Position numbers and translations under genes: made by a program | Notes under the pieces: model-generated | The model's database searches: none | Seen by the model: only the letters and a program-made list of their open reading frames with translations | What the model was told of the DNA's origin: nothing | Assembly: GCA_907163375.1 (NCBI GenBank) | Contig: CAJQUW010016154.1 | Coordinates: 1 to 64,000, forward strand | Length of the DNA: 64,000 nucleotides | Direction of reading: 5' to 3' | From: Prostheceraeus crozeri | Taxonomy: Eukaryota; Platyhelminthes; Polycladida; Euryleptidae | Shown here: piece after piece, positions 22,441 to 33,064 of the stretch | How the letters are laid out: each line of letters begins with the position of its first letter | How positions within the stretch are numbered: position 1 is the stretch's first letter

Positions 22441-24702
22441 CCAAAATTTTCATTCCAAATATCAAATTTATAATTCGACTCTTTAAACTAGTGATAGGAT
22501 GACTGCGAGGAACAAAATCAAATGCAGAATTATGGTCCATCTTAGTGTGCATGAGGCCATTTTGATAAAGCGCACTCAGCCGGACTTTTTTACTCAGAAA
22601 GAGACGGTTGTAAAGTTGATTTTACCATGGTGACCATTTTCATTATGTTACTTTTCTCTTCTTCAAATCTCATTTATTTACTGTCTACTTACATTCCTTT
22701 TTTAGTTTAATGCATTCCCCTGACTTCTTTTGGCGGTTGCTTAGTACATACACCCAGTTTGATCTAACGAATGCAACGATGACGAAATAATCCCTGCTTA
22801 GCCATATGATTCAATGTGGGAGGGCAGGGCAACCGTTAGATATTCGGTAAAGTGAAAAAGCACTCTAGTTATAGACCTAAGGAATGCAACGATGTTCAAA
22901 CTGTGTTGGAATTCTGTATCTCATTCATTCCGGTGTATGATCATGAATAGAACCAAAGGTGAAAATATTCGGTCATGAATACCTTGGTGTTGTCTTTCAT
23001 CTATAAGATTTCTAGGACTGACCGGGTATTTAAAACAAAAGATTATACAAAATCTCATTGTAAAATAGCCACAGCAAAAAATGACATTCATGTGTTCATG
23101 TGTACAGGCTATGCACCTAAAACAGATATTGTGCTAAAGCAGAAAATGATGTGTAAATGCATTCTTAGACCTCATCTAAATCTACACAAGGCACATCCTT
23201 CAACAGATGAAGGTTACCTCGTAAATGCTTTGGCTTCAAAGTTTGCTTGCGTCAGTGAGTACCGTTCTCTTCGACCTGATGAATGATTCATGAGACATGA
23301 CACCCTTTTTCCTTAAAACTAAGCTTACCACAACGTAGGTTACTGTAAACGTAATTCTATTTCGAAATGTTTTTTTAATAGTACATGTATGACGACATTG
23401 TCTTTATTTGTTTGCTTTTATAGCAAATCGGTTATTGATCAGCTTGTGTTCTTCAAACTTCCTCTTTAACTCACTTAGGATTTTTGGTTCACTTAACCTA
23501 GTTATCGACCATGTTGATCTTACTTCATTTTGCCACAGTATTATTTCAAGGGTACAATTTTTCCATTACTGTTCCCTTAAAGGAAACACATTTGTGTAAA
23601 AATTCAACAATTATACATGTAGACTAAAGGAAATATGGCCTTATTAAAATGTTGTGATGAAATATCAATACGAGCATGTACTTAGTTCTGCACAGCACTC
23701 GAGCATTGCAGTCTACATCTAGTAAAATCAAACCTAAGCTTACATTACATCATATATGCATGCTATGCGAAGCATTCTCAGGAAATATATACACTTCATT
23801 TCAAAAGAACTATGCTTAAATTCCTCGCTGTAAACAATCGTGATTAAGTAGAGCATATTTCACCAAAGCAAGCATGAATATTTATCAATATATATCTATT
23901 GACATTTTAACTGCAAGTTTAAGTCCTGATGGACCTTAATGTCACCACAATATTTTCAGTCAGCTGCTTTTCGTGAAGACTCGATTTTTACTGGAAATAA
24001 TTTTAAGTGCATGTATTTGGCTGTTTTGATAGATTATATGCGAGTTTCACGTGCTACATTTGTGAGAATATACCTAATCCTGGGCTGTCCTATAAGTTGG
24101 TATTTGGGGTTCCTAATGTGATGATTTTTCATTCGTTTGGTTGTTGATAGTGGTGCTATTTTCATATAATAGGGAGTCCATCAACATACAAAGACAGGGT
24201 TGAACATAAATAAAAAGTATTCATATGTTGCTACACTGCCAGTACTTAAAAATGGTCACTCTATCACAAAAAAGTCACCAGTCAAAAAGTCTTAAGTAGG
24301 CCTTGTTTGCGGTCTACCAATGTGTATTATAGCCATCGTTTATTGCTCAGTGGATCATGCCATGTTCATATGTGTGAATATACCCGTTTAATATTCGTTA
24401 ATTGGTATAATTTAGGAATCATTGATAATTCCATCTCCATTAATGCGGATAAAGAAGTAAAATATCAAAGCGAGTTTGGCCTTTATGCATCTCTAGTCTA
24501 GAATTGTTTCGCAGTAGAAATCGACTATATATCCTACACGTGGTGAAGGAAAAAGCTTTGAATCAATCTAATCTACAGTTATAAATAGAGACTTCGATGA
24601 AAATCATCCTGATATTCTCGACCACTCATGTCACCGAATTATTGCACAAGAATTGGGAGGATGTTGACCCATTTGGGTATGGTGATGAAATGCAGTACAA
24701 GG
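22441..24702. other. gene-free stretch with one unassigned ORF
   Basis: No recognised gene. A 103-codon plus-strand ORF at 22975-23286 (with a MMCKCILRPHLNLHKAHPST stretch) has protein-like composition and several cysteines, but no motif I recognise and no clear splice signals. The word AATGCAACGATG is duplicated at about 22769 and 22882. Confidence 0.35.
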
Positions 24703-25380
24703 AAATATATTCCAATTGCTGGCTACCGTATATGCTCTACTCAGCATTCCAATAACCAGACCCCGGTGCCACGCTCTTGGACAGTTTGCTTCAAAATTTA
24801 ATAGCACATTTGTGAACGTTTCTTTTCTAAAGATGCTAGTTTCCAAATTATTCGTAATATTTATTTTAACATCCCAGAATGCTATACTATTGCCTCCAAT
24901 ATCTACAGTAAATATTAAAATTTTGTGTTGTCTATTTAAAAACTGGTGAAACCGTTCTACTTTCTTTATATCATCAAAAACGCAAATGCAATCATCTACA
25001 TATCTTGCGTATGATTGCATTTGCGTTTTTGATGATATAAAGAAAGTAGAACGGTTTCACCAGTTTTTAAATAGACAACACAAAATTTTAATATTTACTG
25101 TAGATATTGGAGGCAATAGTATAGCATTCTTGGATGTTAAAATAAATATTACGAATAATTTGGAAACTAGCATCTTTAGAAAAGAAACGTTCACAAATGT
25201 GCTATTAAATTTTGAAGCAAACTGTCCAAGAGCGTGGCACCGGGGTCTGGTTATTGGAATGCTGAGTAGAGTATATACGGTAGCCAGCAATTGGAATATA
25301 TTTCATGATGAAATTGAGAAAATTCTGAAAATCTTTGAATGCAATGGTTATACTAAGAACTTTGTTCTTAAAATTGTTTC
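24703..25380. mobile_element. head-to-head inverted duplication of a PLE RT fragment
   Basis: Arms 24703-24995 and 25011-25303 (293 bp each) are inverted copies separated by a 15-bp spacer, and I count two mismatches (about 99% identity). Each arm, read outward from the centre, encodes a PLE RT palm: YVDDCICVFDD (motif C), then FHQFLNRQHKILIFTVDIGG, IAFLDVKI and a segment around WHRGLVIGMLSR. The right copy continues beyond the arm with HDEIEKILKIFECNGYTKN, the usual PLE sequence after the RT; the left copy does not. So one 5'-truncated fragment was copied in inverted orientation. PLEs are known for inverted partial duplications, and the near identity points to a recent event. Confidence 0.85.
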
Positions 25381-26377
25381 AGTACAATGAACCATTTATT
25401 GAGGGGGGACATTTACAATGTAAGTGTGCAGTTAAGGATGCCTATCAGAAGAAAATGGAAGTTCTGACAAGTCGTGGACAAGTGAAAAATCTGAGCTTTC
25501 ATTATGACTATGACTGCAATGCGAGTAGATGGCTTACAGTTGAATGATTTGGTGCAAGAAATCTTTATCACACTGTTCATGTATCCGACGAAAACACACG
25601 AAACATTTTCATGTGTCTTGATTTGTGGGCTGGACCCAACAGGTCTTCTTTATCGTACCGTAATAAGTTTAAAATCTAAGTTAATAAGATTAATCGCATT
25701 TATCACGCAAGCTTAAATATATCGCAAATATTTTTATCTGAGCTATTTATACTATTAGAGCAAATATTCGTAAGTCTCCATTCGGTTCTGCTGCAAAGGA
25801 GACTTGTAGAATTCTTCCACTTCAGACGTCCTTGACACACTTAGTACTATCATCATAAGTTATTCAAAATTATTGAACGTGTTACTAATTTGAAAATGAC
25901 CATCATTGATATTTCATGCATTTTAGGTGGTGAGATTGGTAGGCTGCGTGATACTTTGTAATTCAACATCAAAGTTGATTGTGTGATATGATGTCAGTTC
26001 TGATTGCTTCTAGTGAATGTCAAAAATCTTCAGAATCCCCACAGAAGCCCTATGGGAGCTGTGGGGATGGCCTCAATACCCATACCCACCCCATACCCAT
26101 GGGTATCCCCACAGAATCCCCATTCCCACGGCAAGCCTAGGAATTCCCTAGGCCAATCCCTGAAGATTTTCTTCCATCGGGTAAACACACATGCGCGTTG
26201 TGAAGAATAACAAATTTATGTACTTATAAAAGTAATACAGGAGACCTCAGTCATCAATCAAAATTCTTCTTCTATCGTTTGCGATCGGGTTGAATTAATG
26301 ATAGGGCAAAAGGATTCATTAAAAATCACTAGATGATTCTGTATGATAGCAGCGACCCAGCCGAATCGCGGATCACT
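25381..26377. other. gene-free stretch
   Basis: No recognised coding sequence. A short open frame at 25385-25547 follows a TTTCAG, but no family is recognised. It holds repeat copy D at 26.0-26.1 kb. Confidence 0.4.
26026..26138 (-). repeat. AGGCTTGCCG-anchored low-complexity repeat, copy D
   Basis: On the minus strand the anchor AGGCTTGCCGTGGGAATG (26121-26138) is followed by a degenerate (GGGGAT / GGGTAT)n tail of about 95 bp. This is the fourth copy of the same anchor, with yet another tail unit. Confidence 0.6.
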
Positions 26378-26678
26378 TTAACCCCTTAAGGACTGGTGGT
26401 TAAAGCCAATTGAAATAACCCAGCAACCCTTATTTTGTCTATCAGCATAAAAAATAACTCATACAAACAAAAATTGCGTTTCAACAAAGTTTCGTTTATC
26501 TTTGGTTTTGATTTGAAATCTGCCATATCGTGAGGTAAGTTTTGCCTTATATTTCGAACCTCTCAATAATCACCGTGAGCACTTGTGTAACTCTTATTAG
26601 TATTTTCTCCTAGAAAATAACCCATATTAGCAGACTAGACCACTTGACGCAAGACCGTACAGACTAATTTGAATTTTG

Positions 26679-26698
26679 GTGGTACATATATGAACCAC
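26679..26698. repeat. piggyBac 2 left subterminal palindrome
   Basis: GTGGTACATATATGAACCAC, an almost perfect palindrome. Its partner near the right end is at 28409-28428. Confidence 0.75.
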
Positions 26699-27032
26699 TT
26701 GTCCTCAAGGGTAAATTTTCTCTATTATATTCTAGATTTCAAGTACCTGATAAAACCAATATTAATCATTCACAGACAACAATAGTTGTACAAAGTCAAG
26801 CTGTTTATGACATTATTCATCTAAGCATTGACTTTTTTCGTTGTTGCATATCCTACACTACATAATGCGCAAATGTAGAATGTGTGCAGGTCGATAGTCA
26901 AGACATACGTACGGAGATTCAGTGGTAATTTTCTATCAGAAATCTGAATGTGCTAGTGTTTTATACCACTTTACTAATGAAGTTGTTGGAAACAATGAAT
27001 AATCTGAGATTCTATCCGATCCTAAAAAGTGA

Positions 27033-28375
27033 AACCTCCCGCCAATTGCAAAGAATGCAAAGAAGATGGAAAAGGGTGACATATCTGGATCCGTGGAAGA
27101 AGATGGAAAAGTTGCATATTGTCAATGGATGGATAAAAGGCCAGTGACGATGCCGTCGAACTTCCTGAAACCTTGCGAGACATTTGCTGTGACGAGAAGG
27201 GTGAAAGGCCGTTCGACAAGAGAATCTGTTCAAAAACCTGTCATGGTGAGTAGACACTGAGGCCTACACATGCACTTTTGGATGCATAGAAAACCTCACA
27301 TGATGAGTACAAGTGATAATATTGTTTGCTAGTATTATGTTGACTTGTATTATGTTCAGAATTGTACATGTACATGCAAATCAAAGAACAATGCAAATCA
27401 TAGCAATCCAAGATCAATTTACAGTGCCGCACCGGCACTGTCATTCATAGGAAGCCGTTGTGCATGTGGACTTCTGGATGAAAGTATATTGATTCTTCCT
27501 CCTTTTGAATTAAAAATATCTGATATCGCCTATTACATAATTGTGCAATGTGCATGCAACCCTTCAATCATGTCGTGAATCAATGAAGCTGCATCACAAT
27601 AGGCCTACAGTCCTACACGAAATATATTTTCAATTTTATGAAATCGATTTGTGCACATCAAGGTCATACACACAATTCGCAGAGAGCTAATCTAAGAGCA
27701 TTCGAAGTACATGTATTTTGACATTTCCTAAATGACTCACTCTAAAACGTAGGATATACTCGTACCTGTACAACTGTCAGTTACATGACAGTGCTTACAT
27801 AACTTGTTGATTGTGCATGCAGTAGGCCTTTGTTCCCTGCGTATTTCTATAATCACATATCTTTTACGCACAAAAATAGTTGCATGTAGGCCTACATGCG
27901 CAAGCAAATTGACGTTTTCTTTTTTCACAGGTGTCATTCTACAATTATGGGTATTGTTGACCTAACTGACCAACTGAAGGAGTGCTACCAAATCGATCGA
28001 CGAAGCCGGGCAAAATTATATCTGCAAATATTCTTCGACATCATCAATTTGAGCATCCTCAATGCTCACATCATGTACCGGAAGAAAATGGATATTTGTG
28101 GCATGAAATCCCCAACACTGCTGCAATTCCGACAAGCAGTCGTTCGGAAGCTTGCTGGACAATTCAGTTCTCGACAAAGACTGCATCAAGGCAGAAAGAA
28201 CCCGGGTCACTTCGTGGTTCCTGGCCATCACCTGCCAGTCTTGGGAGCCAAGCGCAGACGCTGTTTCCTGTGCTCAGGGATGCAGAATGACTGCAGAAGC
28301 AACGTGACATGCTCAGCATGTGAGAAAAGCTTCTGCTTGAATGTAACCCGGAATTGCTTCTATGACTTTCGTGCA
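27033..28375 (+). pseudogene. piggyBac transposase C-terminal part (element 2)
   Basis: The first open segment (from 27033) reads NLPPIAKNAKKMEKGDIS, then DGKVAYCQWMDKRPVTM and FAVTRRVKGRSTRESVQKPV. It ends at a GTGAGT donor (27244). A likely intron runs to TTTTTTCACAG at 27930. The next segment reads SFYN, shifts frame near 27946, and continues IMGIVDLTDQLKECYQIDRR with the third catalytic Asp. It then gives KLYLQIFFDIINLSILNAHI and the terminal zinc domain RCFLCSGMQND...CSACEKSFCLN...NCF. The upstream catalytic core is absent, so this copy cannot be active. A GT-AG intron of about 690 bp in a piggyBac gene is notable but plausible. Confidence 0.85.
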
Positions 28376-28408
28376 TAGTTTTTATCGTTTTTTTACCCTT
28401 AAGGACAA

Positions 28409-28428
28409 GTGGTTTATATATGTACCAC
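28409..28428. repeat. piggyBac 2 right subterminal palindrome
   Basis: GTGGTTTATATATGTACCAC is the counterpart of the left palindrome at 26679-26698. It lies just after the transposase stop and next to AAGGACA. Confidence 0.75.
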
Positions 28429-28562
28429 CCTGTATCTTCACAACGAAAGAGAATTATTGGATGAAATTTTGTAGTTTTCATATTGAAGTGATGGCAAAAA
28501 GATCCCGCAAGAGTAATTTCAATTTCGATGGCCTCAAACACTATGGTTCTCAAAGGGTTAAA

Positions 28563-28695
28563 GCACTTAACAGTCCGATTCGATTTTCTGAACCGAATTT
28601 TCAATCTACTTCCGATTCAATTATCCGATTCGAAAATGAAGTTCCGAATATTCGGATAATCGGACTATTTAGCCCGATTATCCAATTGCCCACCT
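28563..28695. repeat. TCCGATTC-type degenerate repeat beside piggyBac 2
   Basis: Repeated words CCGATTCGATTTTC, TTCCGATTCAATTATCCGAT and their complements form imperfect hairpins. It is similar to the tract flanking piggyBac element 1 (19005-19079, 22357-22440). Confidence 0.5.
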
Positions 28696-28989
28696 CTGGA
28701 TAATATATAATAACCTCAATTCTGAATTATAACTTATTCAGAAATTATAACGAGGAAAGGCCATACTTCCATCCGGTTTCACGCCCTCTTGAATAAGAAC
28801 TGCTCATGCCATAATATATTTATAAAATTCAATGGAAATCTAAATGAGTTAAAGCATAAATTAATCATAGAATTTTTAAAAAAATTAGATTTGGATGAAA
28901 CTTGGATAGTTCGCTATGTTTAGCTAAACCTAATTAAACTTAGATTATGTTTCGTCCCTGTCTTAATTCTGTTACAAATCTGTTATTAA

Positions 28990-30080
28990 CCCATTAATGC
29001 TCATAGTCCTTTTTAAGGACTATTCCCAACACCGATCATTTGACAGGCTATCCACTTATTTCAAAGTTTCATTTTGATTCAATCCGCTCACATCATGTTC
29101 TGGTCATGTTAAAATGATATTTTTGTATCAACCTAAATTACTGATAAATGCATTGAGTTGGAATATATGCAATGTTATATTATATTTTTGAAAGATTTCA
29201 ATCCGTCCTGTTTTAGGACAGTGGGCACTCGAGTTCCCAATTTTTCAGTAAGTCAATCCTTTGCATACTTGAAATATAAACGTGTATATTACGGTACTTT
29301 AATTAACAGGATGCTTTAAATAAAATGCAATAGTAAAAAAATAATAATGAAGTGCAAAAGCTTCAATCGAATATTCTATCGCGATAAAGATGAGAAGTAC
29401 AGAATAAAAAGCAGATAAATAATGGCAAACAGGCAAGTGTCGATTGTCATTTACTGTTGGAATGACAGTAGCTGTGCACACCTGACTTCCAATCGTCACG
29501 GTCGACATCCAGCAAGAACAGGCCAAGCTTTGACTAAGAGTGGGCCTAAAGAAATCTACCAAACTTTTTCGAATCACACATAGTTAAACTGTTTACAGTT
29601 CTAAAAGCAACAATAAGGTAATGTGTTATGAGTTTGTGCGCTTATTGTGTTGCTTATATATGCTTTTGCCACAATAAAATCATAAAGATATGTATACAAT
29701 CGTGAAGATCTTCAATATATTGATTAATTTCCAATGTTTTACAATGCATCGACAATTTTCAATATATTCACAAGTCTAGTTTGTCTAGATTTGATATTAG
29801 CATACATTCATCTGTCAGCAGTACATGAATAATGCAAATCCATCATCATTTAATGAAAAGTGCTTCCGTAGCTCGCTGTTACATGCAAATATGATAGCAA
29901 TTTGACTTAATCCCCCTTGTGCCCACCGTCCTTATAAATAGGACGGTGCTCGAAATAATACTTAATGATCTAAGATATCCCTAGATCTGTGATATTTGAA
30001 CTATTAGATGCCTAGCGACCTATGTCACGCAATGTCATGCCGAACTTTTGAGATTTTATTACCTTGACTATTGTAATGGG
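28990..30080. mobile_element. piggyBac-like non-autonomous element 3
   Basis: TTAA flanks both ends (28986-28989 and 30081-30084). The termini are CCCATTAATGCTC on the left and, complemented, CCCATTACAATAG on the right, giving a 7-bp perfect TIR starting CCC. Inside are three hairpins with the common arms GTCCT/AGGAC: 29005-29021, 29205-29219 and 29924-29948. The second and third are flanked by GTGCCCAC in opposite orientation, so the subterminal regions are themselves inverted repeats. No transposase similarity was found in its 1.09 kb. TTAA target, CCC start and hairpins place it with piggyBac. Confidence 0.7.
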
Positions 30081-30500
30081 TTAATTTATGTTTTTAATCA
30101 TTCAGATTTATATTGGTTGGTCTTCGAATTTCATAAATATATCATGCCGTGAGCAGTCATCATTCTTAAGGGTGAAACCGCTCGGAAATATGCCTTTTCC
30201 GCATAATAATTTTTGATTTTCTATTTATTGGGACATTTTGGGATTTTGTTTATTTTCTTCCAATTTGAAAAAGAATCTGAGGAGAAAACTACATGTACAT
30301 GTTATTATCCTTCTGGTGGTAGATCTTTAATTTATTAACACTATTCGATGACACTTTATACATTGGTAGGTAGTAATGTACTATATAAAGTAATAAAATT
30401 TAACATTCTAATCAATTAGTCTTGAACTTTGCTGGAAAATAAATGGTAAAATTGCATTAAATACGAAAACACAATTATTTAGCCTTTTTTTGATGAACAG

Positions 30501-30689
30501 ATGAAGAGCATCTCCGAAGTGGAAACTCAAAAATATATTCGCATGCTCTATAGAAACTTGAATAGTGATCAATTATCAGTCTTCGTACCCAGTTCACCCA
30601 GAACAGAGACAACATTGGTTCAAAAGAAATACGGAAAAAGTTTGATCCTTGGAAATTCTGTAGATGAAGAACAAGGCCACAGTTTTTGA
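30501..30689 (+). CDS. unrecognised short ORF after a splice-acceptor-like site
   Basis: TTTTTTTGATGAACAG precedes an ATG and 62 codons (KSISEVETQKYIRMLYRNLN, then VPSSPRTETTLVQKKYGKS, ending at TGA). The composition is polar and protein-like, and no domain is recognised. It could be a terminal exon of a host gene or part of an unknown transposon ORF. It lies about 55 bp upstream of the palindrome at 30745. Confidence 0.25.
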   Translation: MKSISEVETQKYIRMLYRNLNSDQLSVFVPSSPRTETTLVQKKYGKSLILGNSVDEEQGHSF

Positions 30690-30744
30690 AGTTTTATTTC
30701 ACGACATGTTTCGGTCAGCTCTCTTTCAGGTGCAGCGGTGGACT

Positions 30745-31462
30745 GACAGGCATTGTACAAAATCTACACTTTACGGAATTGAAATCACAATTGACAAAAG
30801 GCATACTACACTGAACCACAGAGCAAGCAATTGTAATCAGAAAATCAATATGGACACAATGAAGGTAGCGTGACGATGACAGGCTTATTGAAGTCAATCA
30901 CTGACACTCAGATGAAATAAAGAAAACCAAGATAGTAACAAACACATTATACTACTGAAAGTGGACAGTTTGTATACAAATTAAGATGTGAATGAAAGTC
31001 AACATAAGTTAAAGTTATGGATAATGAAGTTAAACGTGAAGTGAAAAGAATGAATAAATGAATACTGAAAAAATAACGATCAAAAATAAGAAAGTTAATT
31101 TCCTAAAATTTTCCTTATTATTTTCAATCGCTATTTTTTCAGTGTTCATTTATTCATTCTTTTCACTTCACGTTTAACTTCATTATCCATAACTTTAACT
31201 TATGTTGACTTTCATTCACATCTTAATTTGTATACAAACTGTCCACTTTCAGTATTATAATGTGTTTGTTACTATCTTGGTTTTCTTTATTTCATCTGAG
31301 TGTCAGTGATTGACTTCAATAAGCCTGTCATTGTCACGCTACCTTCATTGTGTCTATATTGATTTTCTGATTACATTTGCTTGCTCTGTGGTTCAGTGTA
31401 GTATGCCTTTTGTCAATTGTGATTTCGATTCCGTAAAGTGTAGATTTTGTACAATGCCTATC
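30745..31462. mobile_element. long palindrome (foldback element), about 345-bp arms
   Basis: The left arm (about 30745-31090) and right arm (about 31112-31462) are inverted copies differing at roughly one base in thirty, so each outer half translates to nearly the same peptide on opposite strands. The outer ends are GACAGGCATTGTAC and GTACAATGCCTATC. The centre is a short AT-rich spacer near 31100. No coding function is apparent. It is a MITE-like foldback or an inverted duplication; no target duplication could be identified. Confidence 0.75.
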
Positions 31463-32355
31463 AATATAATTAATGTGTAATATAAAAAAATTGTACAAAG
31501 CTAAAGCTTGTAGCAAAAGTGAAATTACTTTAAAGTCAGCATTTAAGTTATTATTTAAATACATTTACGAATTTCTTCAAATCAGCAGTGGCCGAATAGC
31601 AACTCGTCTGGCGACCCAAACAAATTCGTCGTATAGAGTAGCAAAGTCGACTATTTAGACTAGACTCGGCATTACACTCACGAGAGCGAATGCCCGACCT
31701 TTAATTTCCAGATCGGATTTAGGCCAACATTTTCTTTCATAGGATCAGTTTTATAGTTTATTTCGTAGTGTTTTCTAGCAAGAATTTTTCTATTTGTAAA
31801 GTGACTTTTTTAACTTTAATAACCTGGAAAATTGCACTTCTTTGCTGTTCTCACAAATATATTAATATGCCGTATTCAAATATAAACATCATGTCAATCT
31901 AAAGAAAGCAAGGCTTACTTGCATTAATTTTTAAATGACTTGTCTGGCAAATCCTGTGTTTTGTTAGGTGGGAGATTAATAAAATGTATATATTTGTTAC
32001 TGTACAGCATAATCTGTAAGTTATTAGCCTTCAAATGATTCTGAATTTCTCAATATTTAAAGAAAAGAAAACACTAATTCAAGCAATAAATGGTGCTATC
32101 AACTTTCATAGACTTCATTCGATAAGTAAGAATTTAGCTCGCAAGAGCATAATCATTAAGTATCACCGAACTAAGATACATTGTTTGCTGATGCTCTCGC
32201 TGAAAGCTCAATTTCAGTGTGTTACATAAACCATGAGCGTCTTGCATATTCAATTTTGCGCCTTCCTCTGTGCAATGGCATGAATCAAAGATTATCCATG
32301 GCTTTTTTTCATGGCACTCATTAATTTACGAGGAAAAAGTTAAAAATGTACTTAC
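31463..32355. other. gene-free stretch
   Basis: No recognised gene or repeat; AT-rich. Confidence 0.4.
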
Positions 32356-32520
32356 CGTTTGGGTATCATCTTTGATGTAATGGAAAACCTTACTAATGTG
32401 ATTCTTCGTGCAGCATATTTCGGCTTGACAAAGTTGAACAACAAATAGGCTTATCAATATGAGAAGCATTTTTAAAAATTTCGAAATTTCTGTCACTGCG
32501 TGATTCCTGAATCTGACCAT
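32356..32520 (-). CDS. candidate first exon encoding a signal peptide
   Basis: On the minus strand an ATG (32520; a second in-frame ATG 17 codons later) opens an exon whose residues 18-33 read MLLILISLFVVQLCQA, a textbook signal peptide with a likely cleavage after A. It is followed by EICCTKNHISKVFHYIKDD. The exon ends TQT in phase 0 at a perfect donor, GTAAGT (32355-32350). A secreted protein beginning with a CC pair shortly after cleavage is seen in ependymin-related proteins among others, so family assignment is tentative. The phase-0 exon at 5713-5920 on the same strand is compatible with it. The shorter start at the second ATG fits the signal peptide better. Confidence 0.5.
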
Positions 32521-32831
32521 CCAAGTGCTCGTACTGTGGTAATGACCAATTCAAAATTCATGTCAATCAAATTTTGGCATGGAGACGTCAGCATGCAGGT
32601 CTAAACCATTGTCTAAACCATGGACCAAACCGTGAGCTTCTAGATATCTAGAATTCCGTTAGTTCATGGACTCATAGATATACCATATAACACCTGGACT
32701 GAAATCTGAAATTCATTTCTGCACAAGACGGCCGATTTGCCTCTATATCTACCATAGTTGGTCAATAAAAGCAGTATATACCCAAGAAGCTAACAATGTA
32801 TGATTGTTATGCTGGTTTGAAGTGTGGCAAT

Positions 32832-33064
32832 TGTTGTAGTGTGATAAACAGCTGCATGTAATTGCCTCTCCTTTATCTCTGCTCGTTAAGTATCTCTGGT
32901 CATGTTAGACGCCGCCAGCTGCTATTACATGTTTAAGGTGTCAAGTCACTTAAAGCCGCTGGCGTTGCTAATAAACTGAACTTGCTTGTCGGTCTCAGCA
33001 CAAGCCTGGTTGTTCTCTCTCTCTCCCACACACTCGAACATATAGTAAGGGCCAAGTTAGAACA
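32832..33064 (+). repeat. 5' LTR of the Gypsy element
   Basis: 233 bp, starts TGTTGTAGTG and ends TTAGAACA. An AATAAA-like word (CTAATAAACTG) lies about 90 bp before the end. Identical in sequence to the 3' LTR. The gag ATG begins on the last LTR base. Confidence 0.95.

Larger units (their letters stand above)
26382..28557 (+). mobile_element. piggyBac element 2, internally deleted
   Basis: Both ends abut TTAA (26378-26381 and 28558-28561). The termini are CCCCTTAAGGACTGGTGG on the left and, complemented, CCCTTTGAGAACCATAG on the right. A second, better inverted pair lies inside: ACCCTTRAGGACAAGTGGTT at about 26695-26713 (complement) and 28396-28414. The element encodes only the C-terminal third of a piggyBac transposase. 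The N-terminal part and the first two catalytic aspartates are missing, with the deletion boundary just before 27033. Confidence 0.8.

Noticed and set aside
22975-23286. 103-codon ORF as a host gene
   Set aside because: No recognised domain, no clear splice sites and no neighbouring exons; only noted in the gap entry.
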